A stretch of 64,000 nt of DNA from positions 14,887,582 to 14,951,581 of the forward strand of contig NC_063262.1 of assembly GCF_019578655.1 (NCBI RefSeq). Reading direction: 5' to 3'. Position numbers and translations under genes: made by a program. Origin of the DNA: Ricinus communis (lineage: Eukaryota; Streptophyta; Magnoliopsida; Malpighiales; Euphorbiaceae). The notes below the pieces were generated by a model that was given only the letters and a program-made list of their open reading frames with translations, ran no database searches and was not told where the DNA came from. This document shows positions 1-14,200 of this stretch, one piece after another. Numbering within the stretch: the stretch's first letter is position 1; each line of letters opens with the position of its first letter.

Positions 1-2743
1 TTATCAATGATAAAGTATTTATAGTTAAATCAATTTTTTTAAAACCAAAAATTTAAAAGTTATTTGATAATCTATTGCTAAGCTGTCATTTCTCTGAAAT
101 TTAATTAAGTTAATTGTCAATTTTTTTTTCAATTTATTTAATGTTCAATTAATTATTATTAATAATAACAATAATAAATGATATAGAAAATTAAAAAAAA
201 AAAAGCAAAATATTATAGACAAAATGAAAGAGAGGAATAAAGAAAGAAAGGAAATGATGAAGAGAGAGGAAAGGAGAAAAATGATTAAAAAAATAAATAA
301 AAGAGAAGGCGAAAGAAGAAAAGAAATGAGAGATAAAATATAGAATGAGAGAAAAAGAGAAGATAAAATGATAGAAATAAAATATGGAGAAAGAGATGAA
401 TTAAGAGATATAGAAAAAATAATTAAGATTATTGGAGAAATTTTCAAATAAAAAAATGAAGGAAGAAATTTTAAGACCAAAATTCCAAATTACAGGTAAA
501 GTGTTTAAATTTTTATAGTATTTGTTTTAAAAGAAACTTTCAGTTTAAATTTTTTTAAATTTTTTATAATATATTAGATATTATTATTATTATTATTTTA
601 AATTGATTAAGAAAAAAGACTATAAATACTTTTTAAAATAATGTAAAGAAAATTTGAATAAAATATATTATATCGTGCTTTGCTTAGTTTACTAATTAAA
701 AAAGGAATACACATATTATTTTTTACTTAATTTAATAAAAAAGAATAATTTAACCATGTAACTTTCAAAATAATTAAGTTTAGATAGAACACTAAATATA
801 TTTACATTCATTTAGATTCAATAGATTATAAATATATATACTAGTTATTTTATCTAAATATATATATTTTTATATTAAGTGTTTAATAAATTAATTAAGC
901 AAAAGAATACAATGTAATTCTCCAAGACTTGTTTTTAATAATTAAAATAATCATTTATTTCTTTTAATGAGTTAGTTTTTAGTAAAAACAATTGATAACT
1001 TATAAAAAAAATAAAAAAATAAATTAAAGATTGTAAGATTCAAATATAATATTTTTAAAGCTCAGGTGCTAAACTGAAAATATAACATCCTGGCCTTAAC
1101 AATTTTATGTGTGGATTTAACCATACCAAAAGAAAGCAAGAAAGAGAATGATAGATATGAAAAAAGAAAAGAGGAGAAAGTATGACAAAAATGTATTAAA
1201 ACGTTTAGAATGAGTGATACAGAAAATCCGTTGTTAAAATTAACTGCTAATCACTATAACATTAGTAGTGAAATATACAAATGAGTGCAAAAGAAAAAAG
1301 TAGGGACATAAATCTAGATTTTAGTGATGAAATAATTCATTGCTAAAGTAACAATTAAGTAGGTAAACAAAAGCAAGTGTAGGAAAAAAATTTAGAATTT
1401 TTATTGGTAATTGCTCATTAATGAGATAAGTTAAGGAGAAAAAAAGGTGGAATAACATTTATAATTAGTTATAAAAAAATTAGTCAAGAATTAGTGACAA
1501 ATAGTATCTGTCCCTAATCCACGCACATAATTTAAGCTCGGTATAAATGACACTAATTTCATGCCAAGTTTACCAACAAAAATTCCTGTTTCTAGTTAGT
1601 GATGAATACATACTTTAGCATTCATCACATAAGGCACTTGTCAGTAAATATTCTGTTGCTAGATAAGTAAATATTCTGTTGCTAGATCTCAATAATTTTA
1701 ATAGTATTTCTTTTTGGAGAAAGAAATCATTTGTACTCTTGAATTTATATTCAAGAGTTAAATATATTAAATTTAAAATTTTTCAGTAATTAGTCTTTTC
1801 AATTTAAGTCAAGAAAAATACACTAATATAAACTTTTTTAGCAAATAGCTTCCGAACTTATATTTAATGGTCAAATATATCTAATTTAAATTTTTTTCTA
1901 AAAATATTTTGAGGTTTTAATTAAATTATAAAATTAAAAAATATATTTATTTTATTAATTTACTGATCCAATATTTAGTGACACGCTATATAAGAGCGTA
2001 TTTAGAAAATTTTAAATTTTGAATGTAATTGACCCAAAATGACAAGTATTAAATAAGTCAAATGTTAACTTTATTAACAAATGGGCCCATAACTTATTAT
2101 TTTTGGATCAACTAAATTTGAAATTTAAATTATTTTAAATATGCTCTTGTATAGTGTGTCACTATATATTGTATCAGTAAATTAATAAAATAGGTATTAT
2201 TTTAATTTTTATTAAATCAGTTAGAATCTAAAAGTTCAATGTTATTTTACTAATTTAAAAAAAAAATGGGTGTATTTAGCTCTTGAACATAAATTCAGGA
2301 GGCTATTTGATGAAAAATTTAAATTGAATATATTTGACCCTTAAACATAAATTCAAAAATTATTTACTAAAAAAATTTAAATTAATATATTTAATCCTTG
2401 AACATAAGTTTGGGACTCAAATTGACCCTTTATCCATTTTTTATTGCCTAATAGCTAAATGACAATGGAAGATAATTCCCATCCTTATGCTGCTGATTTC
2501 TTATAGTGTAAGTAGTGGCGGAGGAAACAAAAGAAAAAAATTGGTTGGAGAAAAATACAAAAGAAAAAAAAAATAGAGTTGCAAAATATATATAAAAAAA
2601 AAGGTTTCTAATCTTCGAATGATTGATACATCCAATACTATTAAATATCTTGGCGTACAGGTGGAGTTATGCAGTTTGGGTAGATTAATATTTTATTGAT
2701 ATTACCTTCTTGTAGATTTTAATTTGAGTTTCCATATCCGCAG
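1..2743. other. Upstream flank or 5' intron of the amidase gene; no gene seen
   Basis: Very AT-rich sequence with no exon I can recognise. About 183-470 is a purine-rich tract (repeated GAAA/GAGA on the + strand). A 24-bp direct duplication ending in GTTGCTAGAT lies at about 1640-1687. A long inverted repeat at 1730-2425 is listed separately. The first amidase exon visible begins at 2744 behind a good splice acceptor, so at least part of this stretch is probably intron, with the N-terminal exon(s) further upstream. Confidence 0.5.
1730..2425. repeat. Long inverted repeat (foldback-type element)
   Basis: The left arm (about 1730-2050) and right arm (about 2115-2425) are imperfect reverse complements around a short centre near 2080-2100 (ACAAATGGGCCCATA region). 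Matching blocks include the TTCAAGAGTTAAATATATTAA-type motif and the AATTTACTGATCCAATA block, each present inverted in the other arm. No transposase is encoded. It resembles the non-autonomous inverted-repeat elements common in plant introns; I could not fix a target duplication. Confidence 0.6.
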
Positions 2744-2919
2744 AGCTGAATGAAAAACAAGTGGAACACGTAGACAATAAATTATGTCCACCTGAACGAG
2801 TTCAAAAGGCCGTTGAATGTGTGCCTTTGTCTTTATCATCATCAAATCTTGCCTTCCGTCGCTACTCAATAATGGATTACTCTAAAGCTTATAGTTCTGG
2901 AGAAATCACTCCCCTTACG
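2744..2919 (+). CDS. Amidase gene, first visible exon
   Basis: Encodes residues 1-58 of the visible protein, including [22 protein letters not shown], which precedes the amidase domain. The acceptor is the AG at 2742-2743, leaving two bases to complete a split codon; a second AG at 2744-2745 would also work in phase. It ends in phase 0 at the GT donor 2920-2921. An upstream exon must supply the start codon. Confidence 0.85.
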
Positions 2920-4329
2920 GTAATGCCTACTTCATATCCCCTCAAAAGCAAAAAGTTCTCCTTTTTTAACAGTTTTTGTTGCTATTTACTTTAAACTTCA
3001 AACATTAATTACCGAAACATAATTTTCTTTGTATTATTTTGGTCCCTCACATTTTTACTTGAACTATATTTTTCAGTTCCTACAATTTCAAGTATTTAAT
3101 GGCTTGATCAAAATAATTCAAGTCTTCTTTTATTTTTTTCACAATTTTAACCGAAGCTTTTAAGATTATAATTTTATTTTAATTTAATAATTTTGTTGCA
3201 ATTCTATCCCAATTTGTGAAACTGACTAGTTGGCATGTCTTCGCCCACGTGGTAGCCACAATGAAATCTTTTTAAAATTACCTTTCTACCTTCGCTTACA
3301 AAATTGCAAAAGGTTTTTGGAGAAAATTTTAAAAAGTTCAATTGCCAAAAAAGATTTTATATTTCTTATTAAATCTAGTATTTATAATTTTTAAAATTTT
3401 AAATTCTAACATCAGTATTGTATTTAAATATTAATTTTAATTTTAATTTTTATAAAATTATTAGATGAATCTATTAAAGTGTAAACTATAGTAATGATAA
3501 AAAAATGAGAAATTGAGGTCACCACCTTTATTATTAAAATATTACCATTTAAATACATAAAATTTATAAAATTTTGTAACTAATAAAAGATTAATCTTAT
3601 GTATTTAAATAAAAAGATTTTAATGACAGATTAAGTTAAGACTTTTAATATTGATTCAATTTTTATTATTATTGTTGGATTCACATCATATCAATAAATT
3701 TAATCAATAATTATATTAAATATTAAAATAAAATTAATATTAAAATATAACACTAAGATTAAAATTTAGAAATTATATATTAAATTTAAAATAAATATAA
3801 AAAATTAATTTTATTTTACAGTCTTAAAATGTTGAATAAGTTTGGATTTATTTTTTGTGCATATCTAAGTGTCTATGTCTGTCATGGTAAAATATATAAA
3901 ATATTACAGAGTGTGGACGAATACATTCACCCATTAGTGAATTTCACAACTTGAAAAACTAGGGCTGGTGATCTATAACCTATTTATAGGTATCCGTCTA
4001 AATCTTATTTAGTCAAACTAAATAATATATGAATTGATTAAATAATAAACATGGATATTTATATAAAAAGATTACATTAAATATGGGTAGAATATAAATA
4101 TTATATTAAGTTATTCATACTCTATCTAAATTTTTTTAATTAAATATAAAAATATTAAAAAAATTTATAATTGAATTAGATAAACTATTTAATTTTTTAA
4201 TTTTTTTAGTACTTGATTAATATTTATTATTTTAATATTTAGTAATATTTAAATATATTATATATTTTTGATTAAATAAAATTATAAGTTAAAAAGTTAC
4301 ATACATACCTAATCTTTTAGTTTACTAAA

Positions 4330-4379
<50 letters not shown>

Positions 4380-7300
4380 TCTTGATAAATAAATAATTAA
4401 TAAATTAATAACTTCAATTAAGTAATTAAAACCATCAATTCTGACTCCGATTAATATACTAAATAAATAATATCACTTAATTTATATTATAATAAATTTG
4501 TTTGGCCTATTATGTATACGATCGCTATTATTTATGTATATAAATGGTAATTTTTAAATTTTATATATATGAACACTGACTTTTAATCATATTTTTTATA
4601 TATAATTTATATATAAATTTTAATAAAAATACATAATCAAATAATTAAAATATAATTTTTTTAGTTAATAAATATTTATTTATCTATAAATTAATAAAAT
4701 ATTTATTTATAATAAATAACCTTTATAAAAATAATATTTCTTAGTTATAATAATATTGTAGAAATTTTATTGTATTTTAATAAGAAGTGAGTTACCCCAA
4801 ATCCTATGGGTATTAGGGATAGGTTTAAGATTTGGTGAAATTGCAAAAGGTTAAATCTCGCAATTTTGTTATTTTGTAATTTTTGTATTATGAAACTTCA
4901 ATTTTGATAGTTGATTTGGGTAGGTAGCGGAGCGGTTAATAGGTGCTATTGGTGAATCTTGCAGTCCTTCATTGGACATGGCATTCTTTATCAGTTATAA
5001 TGTTGAAGATATCCTAAGACAGGCCAGGGAATCAACTCAACGCTATCAGAAAGGTAAATTGCTACTTGAAAATCTTGAACAAAGTTGGATTTTGCCTTTT
5101 CTTTCTAAGTATATTATTGTATGATTAAATTCTAATTATTTTACTAAGATTTAAAATACCATTTTACTAATGCATCATGCTAAAAATATCTCCCGTACAG
5201 ACTTTGATAATTATATTAAACCCTTGTTAATTATTCCTTTTCTCCTATAATTATTATTTTTAGATTTTTATTTGAATCAGTTATCGTCATAACCCGCAAA
5301 TATCTTTAAAATTCAGCTAATATTAAGAAGTTAAGAATAAGTACGAAAAACTTTCAGTTAAAAAATATATATATATATATATATATATTATTTTGGTCAA
5401 AATACATTAACTGGTTGGGGGCATTATGAACTCTAAAAACCATTATTTATGTCATAAATTATATTAAAAAGTACAATAATATTAAAAATATTAGAAGGAT
5501 CTTATTAAATCTTTATGGATATTTGTCAAATAAAATAAATATGATAAAATATTTATTTTTAATATCAAAATAATAATGTTAACTAAATAAAATATGTTAA
5601 TATTGTTTTCCTTATTTAAGAAAAAATAGAAATATTGCTCTCTCTTGACTATCTTAGAAAAAAATCTGAGAATTTTCTTTTAAATCATTAAAAAGTTATT
5701 TGAATTTGATAACATAATTACAAAAGGAAAAGATTATAAGAGTTTGGCTAATAAAAGATTATCAAATTTAACATAAGGATGGCTAGGTATTGTTGCTAAT
5801 TTCCACCTATTTAATTGCTTCTTAACCATAAAAAGAAAACTAATAAAAGGACTTTTTAATTTAACTACAGAAAAGACAAGAACTTGAAAATATAATAATT
5901 AAATATTAAGAAATAAGTAATATTATATACGGAAAAAATTGAAGGTATATAGTAATTATCCCTTTCGAAATAAAATGGATCCCATTAACTACCTGAGGAC
6001 ATAAATCATTTCCCACATAGAGTTATGTTTTTAGAAACTACCAGATAGAATTATGTATATAGAGCTTGGGCATGTTTATTTAAGGTAAAATTTATTACTA
6101 AACTCTTAAATTTTTCTGTTTTATATTATTGAGCCCATAAATATTTATTTTATTTTGATAAAATTTTATATTTTTATTTTTAATTTTTTAGGAAAATTTC
6201 ATATTTATTTTATAAGATTTTTATTTATTCTATTAAATTTTTATATTTTTACTTTTACTTTGATTAAAAACTATAAGATTTTCCATAAAAATTAAAATAA
6301 AATTATAGAAATTCAATGAAATAAAATAAAAAATTAAGATGTTAAATAAAATAAAAACAAAAGTACCAACATCCTAATATGCATTTTACCTTTATTTAAC
6401 TCATAATTGTTTTGGTGTATATATAATACAGGGGAGCCAATATCAGTTCTTGATGGGGTCCCAGTTGCTATAAAGGACGAAATAGACTGTACCCCGTATC
6501 CTACAACAGGTGGGTAATTCAAACCTAACTGCTTTTTAATTATTCGAACCAATAATAATTACTATTATTAATAATTAAATTAAATTATTTTACATATGAT
6601 TTTTTTATTTATATTTCTTATTCCTCTCATCTCTTTGGTCAATATAAACCTCTTTCCACCTTTCAAATTCTTTGAAGAAGAAAGATTTAGAAATTGTAAT
6701 AGTTTAGAGTCCAAATTTAAATTTAATATTCATATTATATTCTATATTCTTGAAGTATGTCGTAACTCCTTATCTTCTAGGGTCGTCATTGTATGTCTAT
6801 ATAGTTTAAGCTACTTCTATTATCATTTTAAAGATTCTCTAAATTTACTATATGTCTTTGTTTGACTTAAATATAACATCTGCTATTTCTTTTATATATG
6901 TATATGATATTTTTCGAATTTTATGCATATGTGTACTAATCTTTTATCATATTATTTTTATTTATAAATCATACATGAATTTGATAAAAAAAATTGTATA
7001 CACAATAATTAAAACATACGAACTCTTTATAAAATATATATTTATTTATCGATAAACTAATAAATTATTCATTTTATAATATAATTTTATCATATATATA
7101 ATTTCCATCAAAGTACTATCTTTTAGTATTAATAGCATTATTTTATAGAAATTTTATTAATATTCTGATAACTATTACCTAATTCTATGGGTATGAGAAT
7201 TGCTAGTAAAAAAATATAAATGATACTATAATTATGTCACTTATATACATTAACTCATAATCACAAAAAATGGTAGCCTAATTCACCATTAATGAATCAT

Positions 7301-8168
7301 GTTCGGGTACTTTTATATTTTTCGACCATTTTGTATTGATGTGGCGGTCGAATTCTTTCTTTAACTTCCACGTGACCATTGACCAGTACATAACTAATCA
7401 TAGTAAGCCTAAAAATCTTAATCGCCCAAATACAATTGCAATGTATGAGTTCAAGGTAGAAGAGTTGAGAGAATGTTTAACATCTAATTAAGATTAGTTT
7501 TGTCCAAAAAAGAGGTGATGTGGTAGTTAAAGAGAGAATCTAGCTGCCATATTATTATATAATGACCAAAAAAATGTAATCTGATCCATTGTTGGTCAGT
7601 TGTAGTACTATTTTTTATAATTATTGAGTTAAAATACTAAATGGATACAATAGTCATATTTATAATACTATTTATACATTTTACCTGAAAATAGATTTAA
7701 TATTTACGATCAAAATGGATTCAGCTACAGATAGAGATGCATAAACATACAATCTTTTAAATATGAAATGAGTATATAATATTCTATGTATATCCCACCC
7801 CATTGTCATCTCTATTAACTTTAGAATAATTATATAAAAATATTTTTATTATTTATAAAAATAAATAAAAAGAATATAACTTTATATTTTGATTTTATTT
7901 CAATCATAAATTTTAAATTATTTTATTTCAGTCGTTTACTTTATATAAAAGAAAAAAGATATGACTTTCCCTTTGTTTCGATTTGCCGGAGCCAGGGATC
8001 GATGGTGATATCCAATGGGTACACAAAAGTGATGAGTTGCATTCATTAATTTACATTAATATCATTATCTACTATTAAATTTTGTTGCCCCTATTATTAA
8101 ATTCCCACCTTCATGATTTAGATATCACAACTTTTATCAGAAGTTTAGAAAATGAATATCATCATTTA

Positions 8169-8204
<36 letters not shown>

Positions 8205-11200
8205 TTTGATATGTAAATTAAAAGTGATTTGACGAAGGGAGTATCATTATTTATTTATTATAGGTGGTACAAAATGGCTTCAGAGATTTCGACCATGCAA
8301 ATCCGATGCGTATTGTGTAATGTGCCTTAGACTATGTGGTGCCATTATTGTTGGAAAAACTAACATGCATGAGCTTGGAGCTGGAACAAGTGGAATCAAT
8401 CCTCATTACGGGTAACCCTACTTTCTCTTTGTTTGTATAACTCTCTTTGTTAATTTCTATCCCTCATTTTAAATGAATTTTTTTACTTCAATTTATTTTC
8501 GTTTTAGAATATATTGTTTCAAAAAATAAAGGAATAGTAATAATTTTCTTTTTGTTTCAAAAAATAATAATTTTCTTTTTAATTTAACCTTTAAGAAATC
8601 AAAGAGAGAAATTTTATAAAAAGATTTTGAATATCTTAATAAGAAATAAGTTAATTATATTTATTAATTTTTATAATTGAAATTATTTAATAAATTTCAT
8701 AATCTTTATAAACCACAGATAAATAGAAATTGAGTACTATATACTGGTTATTTGATTTATTACTAATTTTGAATTGGTGATTCGACTTTAATGGAATAAT
8801 GATGCAAGTAATAATTAAATTTTGTATTTAGCTTAGTATTAGTTGCAAGATTTTATTTTAGTTTATTATTTAATATTAATTTTAATTAACATTTGGTCAC
8901 TTTTCTTGAGAGAAATATTCATTATTTAGTCACCTTACTAAAAATGGGATTGATATATTATATATTTTTTGTCAATTATTCCTTTTCAATTGGCTATCTT
9001 TATCATATATCAATTTTTCTTTACAAAAATAACTAAATGAAATACAATTCAAATTGAATAATTGAGATAAAAAAAATTAAAATTTTGTAATTAAAACAAA
9101 ATAATTATAAAGTTCAGTTACCATTATATATTATTATCTATTTGTATCGAAACTTTAATTTTATTTAATAGGATAAGTAATAATTGAGGCAGAAATTCTA
9201 ATCTAACGCAATAACTGAATCTGACCCAATTCCAGAAATGTTGTTACGAAACCATAATCTCCTCTAAATTAAAATTGATACAAAATTATAATTTGTGGTA
9301 CGTCATTTTTGTTATATAGCTAATACAATTGAGAAGTCACATTCACATTTAGGACTCATGTGGGTTGGAGTTAATGAAAGAGGATTAATCGTTACAAGAG
9401 TAATAAATAATGTTGATAGTGATTATAGGAGTAATATTAAATTATCTTGAATAGTAATATTTATGAAATGAAAAAGTAATGTTCCGTTTGTTAATTGTAG
9501 TTAAATATGATTGACAAAGACATTTTATAAAAAAAAGTTAAACAGAGAAGTTATTTATTAATAAATTAAAATTATTTAAATCAATTAATAATAAATAAAA
9601 TAATTCAATAAATTTTTCTAAAAAGTCCTTAGATAAATTCAGTCTACTACGTCAATTCTAAATAAAACTAATTATATAGTGACATATGATATTAGAAATA
9701 AGATTCAATTTGGCCCTCAAACTTTACAGTCATAATCAATTTGGCCATTTTTTACTTTTACAATCAATTTAATCTCTAAACTTCTCGAATAAGTTTAGTT
9801 TAGCTATTTTTAAACGAGTTTATTATATGCGCTATAATAAGAGCGTGAAAAAATGGTTAAATTGAGTATGACTGCAAAGTTCGAGGGATAAATTAAACTC
9901 GAGCAACAAGTTAAAAGGCCAAATTAAACTTTAGTCTTTTTCTAAGTTAAGAATTAAAAATATTTTTTTTTTCAAATTACCACAAATACAATTAAACATC
10001 AAAACCAACTCACAATCACCACCATTACTTTTTCATCACTATCTCTAATACTTTTTAAGTAAAATTTTGCCAGCATTATTACTAGAAAATGAAAGCATAA
10101 ATGACATTTTACAATCTAACACAATCATTATCATCTCTTTATTAGCCTTTACATGACTTCTTCCAACTAATTTAAAATCTAAAATATATAAATAAAACTT
10201 AATATATAAAATTAATTATATAATTAAAACAATTATAATTCAAATTATCTTTTAAATGGTCAAATTGAGTCGCACAAAAAATTGAGTGGCCAAAGTAGAC
10301 TTTATAGCATGTGCATTTTACTCTCTTAAAGAAAAGACTACATTAAACCTATTTAAAGAATTTAGGAGTTAAACTAGTCGCAAAAGTAAAAAGGGCCAAA
10401 TTGAACCTGACTGTAAAGCTCGACAGCCAAATTAAGCCTTGTTTCATGGCATTATTAATCATTTTTTATATTTAGATTGATTGAATCTTAATCATGGATA
10501 GTTAATGGTAATGAATAAATCAATCAATATAACTATAATATTTAATAAAATAGTACCACATGTTATATAATGCAATTAATTTTATCTATAAATAATATAG
10601 TAAACTGAGTCTATCTAAGAATTTTTTAATTTTCTTTTAACTTTTTAACCGTTTTTGACATAAGAAGGGAAGGGTTAATGAAAATACTCTATGAGAAGTT
10701 TAAGTTAATCATTAACTCCCTTCAGCAAGAATATATACCAAATAACTCTTCAATTTGAACCTCTTTTAAACAACCAAACATCTCCTTAATGGAACCATAG
10801 TCTGTGAACCATAATTTTAATAATGCTGTTATAAATTATAAAATGTAGAGCTACCAGAAATCCATATGATGCTAACAAGATATCTGGGGGCTCATCTAGT
10901 GGATCTGCTGCAGTGGTAGCTGCAGGACTCTGTCCTGTTGCCCTTGGTGTCGATGGCGGAGGTAATGCAATTATATATATATATATATATTTATTATTAT
11001 AGTGTGTGTAAAGCTTTATTAATCTTTAATTAATTCCAAATTTTACATTTAGGCTCTGTGAGAATGCCAGCGGCTCTTTGTGGTGTTGTGGGTTTTAAAC
11101 CAACGTTTGGCCGTGTACCTCATTCCGGGCAAGACCTTTTATTTAATTTTTCTTTTTTATTTATTTTTGGAAATTGTTTTAGATTTTTATAACGATTTCA

Positions 11201-14200
11201 TGCACATATTTTTCTCATTTCCTCCAGTGTTCTGCCTCTTAATTGGACGGTTGGGATGGTTGGAGTATTATCAGGCACCATAGAGGATGCATTTATCATG
11301 TTAGTTTATTCTTTTCTTTTTTCTTTTTTAGAAAAACCAATTTTTGAGTATTTACACTTTCGATTTTATTTTATTTTATCGAGTTGTTAAAGTTTTATTT
11401 TATTCTATCAAATTTTCATATTTTTATTTTTTCGTTAAAAACTTTTTACATATTTTTATGAAATTTTATTTATTTTATTGGATTTTCGTATTATTTTTAT
11501 TTTAATAAAAATTATCGAGTCTTTAATTTAAATAAAAAATATAAAGATGAAATAAAGTAAAATAGAGATTATAAATTCAATAGAATAAAATTAAAAGGTT
11601 GGCTTCTTTAAACTTTTTTTGGTTAATTTGTTTATATATGAGGAACTTTCTTTTTTTTTCTTTGGCTCCTCAAAATTAAATAAAAAAACAAATTAAAAAA
11701 ACTAGCCCGTCATCAATAAAAGTATCTTAGCCTTGGAGGATGATATATAAAAGAATTGGTTTTTGTTTTCTTGAAGAGCTTTTTGTTTTGTTTTGTTTTA
11801 TTTTGTTTTTTTCCCACAGTTATGCAGCTATTAATGGTCAACTTGATTCAAATGAACCATCGGCTATACCACCGGTAAGAACTTGTTCTAAAAATTTGGG
11901 ACAAACCTCATTTGCGGTCCCTAATTGTGATATTTTCTCGTAATGCGGTTTTCAAATTTTATATTATATCATAAACATTCATTCATTTACTTTTGATATT
12001 AGAAATTAATTATTAAAAAGAACCCATTTTATGATTCTTTTTTAACAAATTTGTATTGCACTTTTAATGTGCTAAATTAGTACTTGCAAATGCACACACC
12101 TTATTAATAGTAAAAGCGATAAACACCCTTAGATCGACCTCTCAAGAAACTTGTAGCAAGTATTGTAAAAATTAATTATCAAACAAACAATATTAAAAAG
12201 TAAATCTAAATATACTAAATCAAGATTTTAAGAAAATAATATGCTTAAAATAAATAACAAAATTATAAAAGTAAATATGCAAAGATTATGATTAAAAATA
12301 ACCATATGATGAAAATAGCATGTAGTTAGCTAACTACTTAGTCTTACTCTTATTATATTATTAAGCATAAATCTAATGAATGATAGGTGATGTTCCTTTT
12401 TCTTTAATTACTCAAGCTAATGTTACAACTAAAATTTCTTAGATCAACATAGAGTGAAGCAAAAATAGTGTTTTTAATGCAATCAATCAAAATATTTTTA
12501 TAACAACTATGATCATTGAATTCGTATGATGGTTAATCAATAATAATAGTTAAAACTAATAAAATATGTTGAATAAAAATCATTTATTAAATATAAAAGA
12601 ACAAGTTTCATACATGAGCAAAAAAAGCTTAATTAAATAAAAATAGAAAACTCGGGATAACATCTCTAATTCTATGGCTATGGTAATTAAATAGTTAAAC
12701 ATAAAACAAGATAAGAAAAAAAAAACTCCCTCAAAATCCGAATTTCTTAAAGGTAAAAAGATGAATGGTCTTCACTCTTCAATTGCCAAAAGCTTTCTTT
12801 GATCTCGAAACAATAATTAATAGTAAAATTAAAGTGTTTTTAATGAAGAGCTGTAGAAAAAAAACTACAGAAACAACAATAGTGGAAGATGCAAATGGAA
12901 GTCTTACTGTTAACTGATACCAGAACTAGATCTGCAGAGATATATATAGAGAGTCCTCCTCCAAGAATAAGCATTCTAAAGGCTATCCTTATAACGACTC
13001 TTAATTATCCATAAGTAAATAACTAATATAAATCTTTAAATAATAAAAAGACTAAATTGCTTCCAAATGACATGTAATTTTCGGGCTAAGTACTGTGAAA
13101 ATATCCAGCCCATATATCTTGATCTTGAATTTTGACAACAAACACGTCCTATTACACTCATTTTCTTTTGAATATTTTGCTCAATAATTCTCTTTTTAGC
13201 TAATATTATCTGAAATTTGACAATTAAATTTAGTGAAGTATAAATATATATTTTTACCATATTATTTATATAAAATATATCAATTAAATTTAAATGAGAT
13301 ATAAATACATATTTTTACCTTATATCTTATGAGACTGTAAGATAGATTTAGAAACTTTTTGGAGAAGAGATTGAAACTAAGATACTCGGAGAAAGTGAGA
13401 AAACTATCTGTATGACTTCCAACAACAGTTCATCTTCTTCTATTCCTATGTTCAATGGTGAAAACTATCATATTTGGGCAGTCAATGTGAGATATCATCT
13501 TAGATTTCAAAGCCTTCAGCAAGTGGTGTTATTAGACAGCAATCCACCTCCCTATAGAGCAAATCCCACCATTGTATAAATCAAGACATATGAAGATGAA
13601 AAGTTAAAGAAGACAAAGACATCACTTGTATTCATGTGAATTTGGTTGACCATATTATTACAACAGATTTGGAGTCACCAAAACAAGTCTGGAACAAACT
13701 CAAAGAAGTTTGAACTTATGAAAATGAAAGTAAAAGAGTTAAAGACAATTAAACTTTTTACTTTGAACTAGGAGTTTAAATTTATGAAAATGAAGGAGGA
13801 TGGGTTTGTCAAAGATTACTCATGTAGATTAATTGACCTTGTACACCATATGAGACTTCTTGGAGAAGCAGTAAGAAGTCAGAAAGTTATGAATAGGAAT
13901 CAAGATATTCTTACAATCACCCTATTGCAATTTTGTAAGTACCGTTGTCATCGACAGTAATATCACAAAAAAATTCACAATGGATTAAATTTGGTAAGTC
14001 ATCTTCATAATATTTCTTATAGAAAGCTTGAATACACTGATTGAAGAAGCTCTTACAAGCTGTTTATTGATTGTTTAGGATTTGGCACTTTCTTCTCAAA
14101 TAATAGAACATCACGTTAATGTGCTATTAAAAATATTATAAAAGAATAAGAAAAAGACAACAAAAAATATATAAAAAAACTAAGAAAATTTTTATCATTT

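Noticed and set aside
145..480. Open frame of 111 codons on the minus strand
   Set aside because: Low-complexity Ser/Leu/Phe/Ile product of a purine-rich tract; no family resemblance.
1..2743. N-terminal exon of the amidase gene
   Set aside because: I searched for a plausible start exon feeding the acceptor at 2743 and found none I could support; it is probably upstream of the window.
6596..7055. Two overlapping open frames on the plus strand
   Set aside because: Lie inside amidase intron 3, AT-rich composition, hydrophobic low-complexity product; chance openings.
11740..11943. 67-codon open frame around amidase exon 8
   Set aside because: Runs from intron through the exon in the frame of the exon and on past the donor; the spliced exon explains the conserved part.
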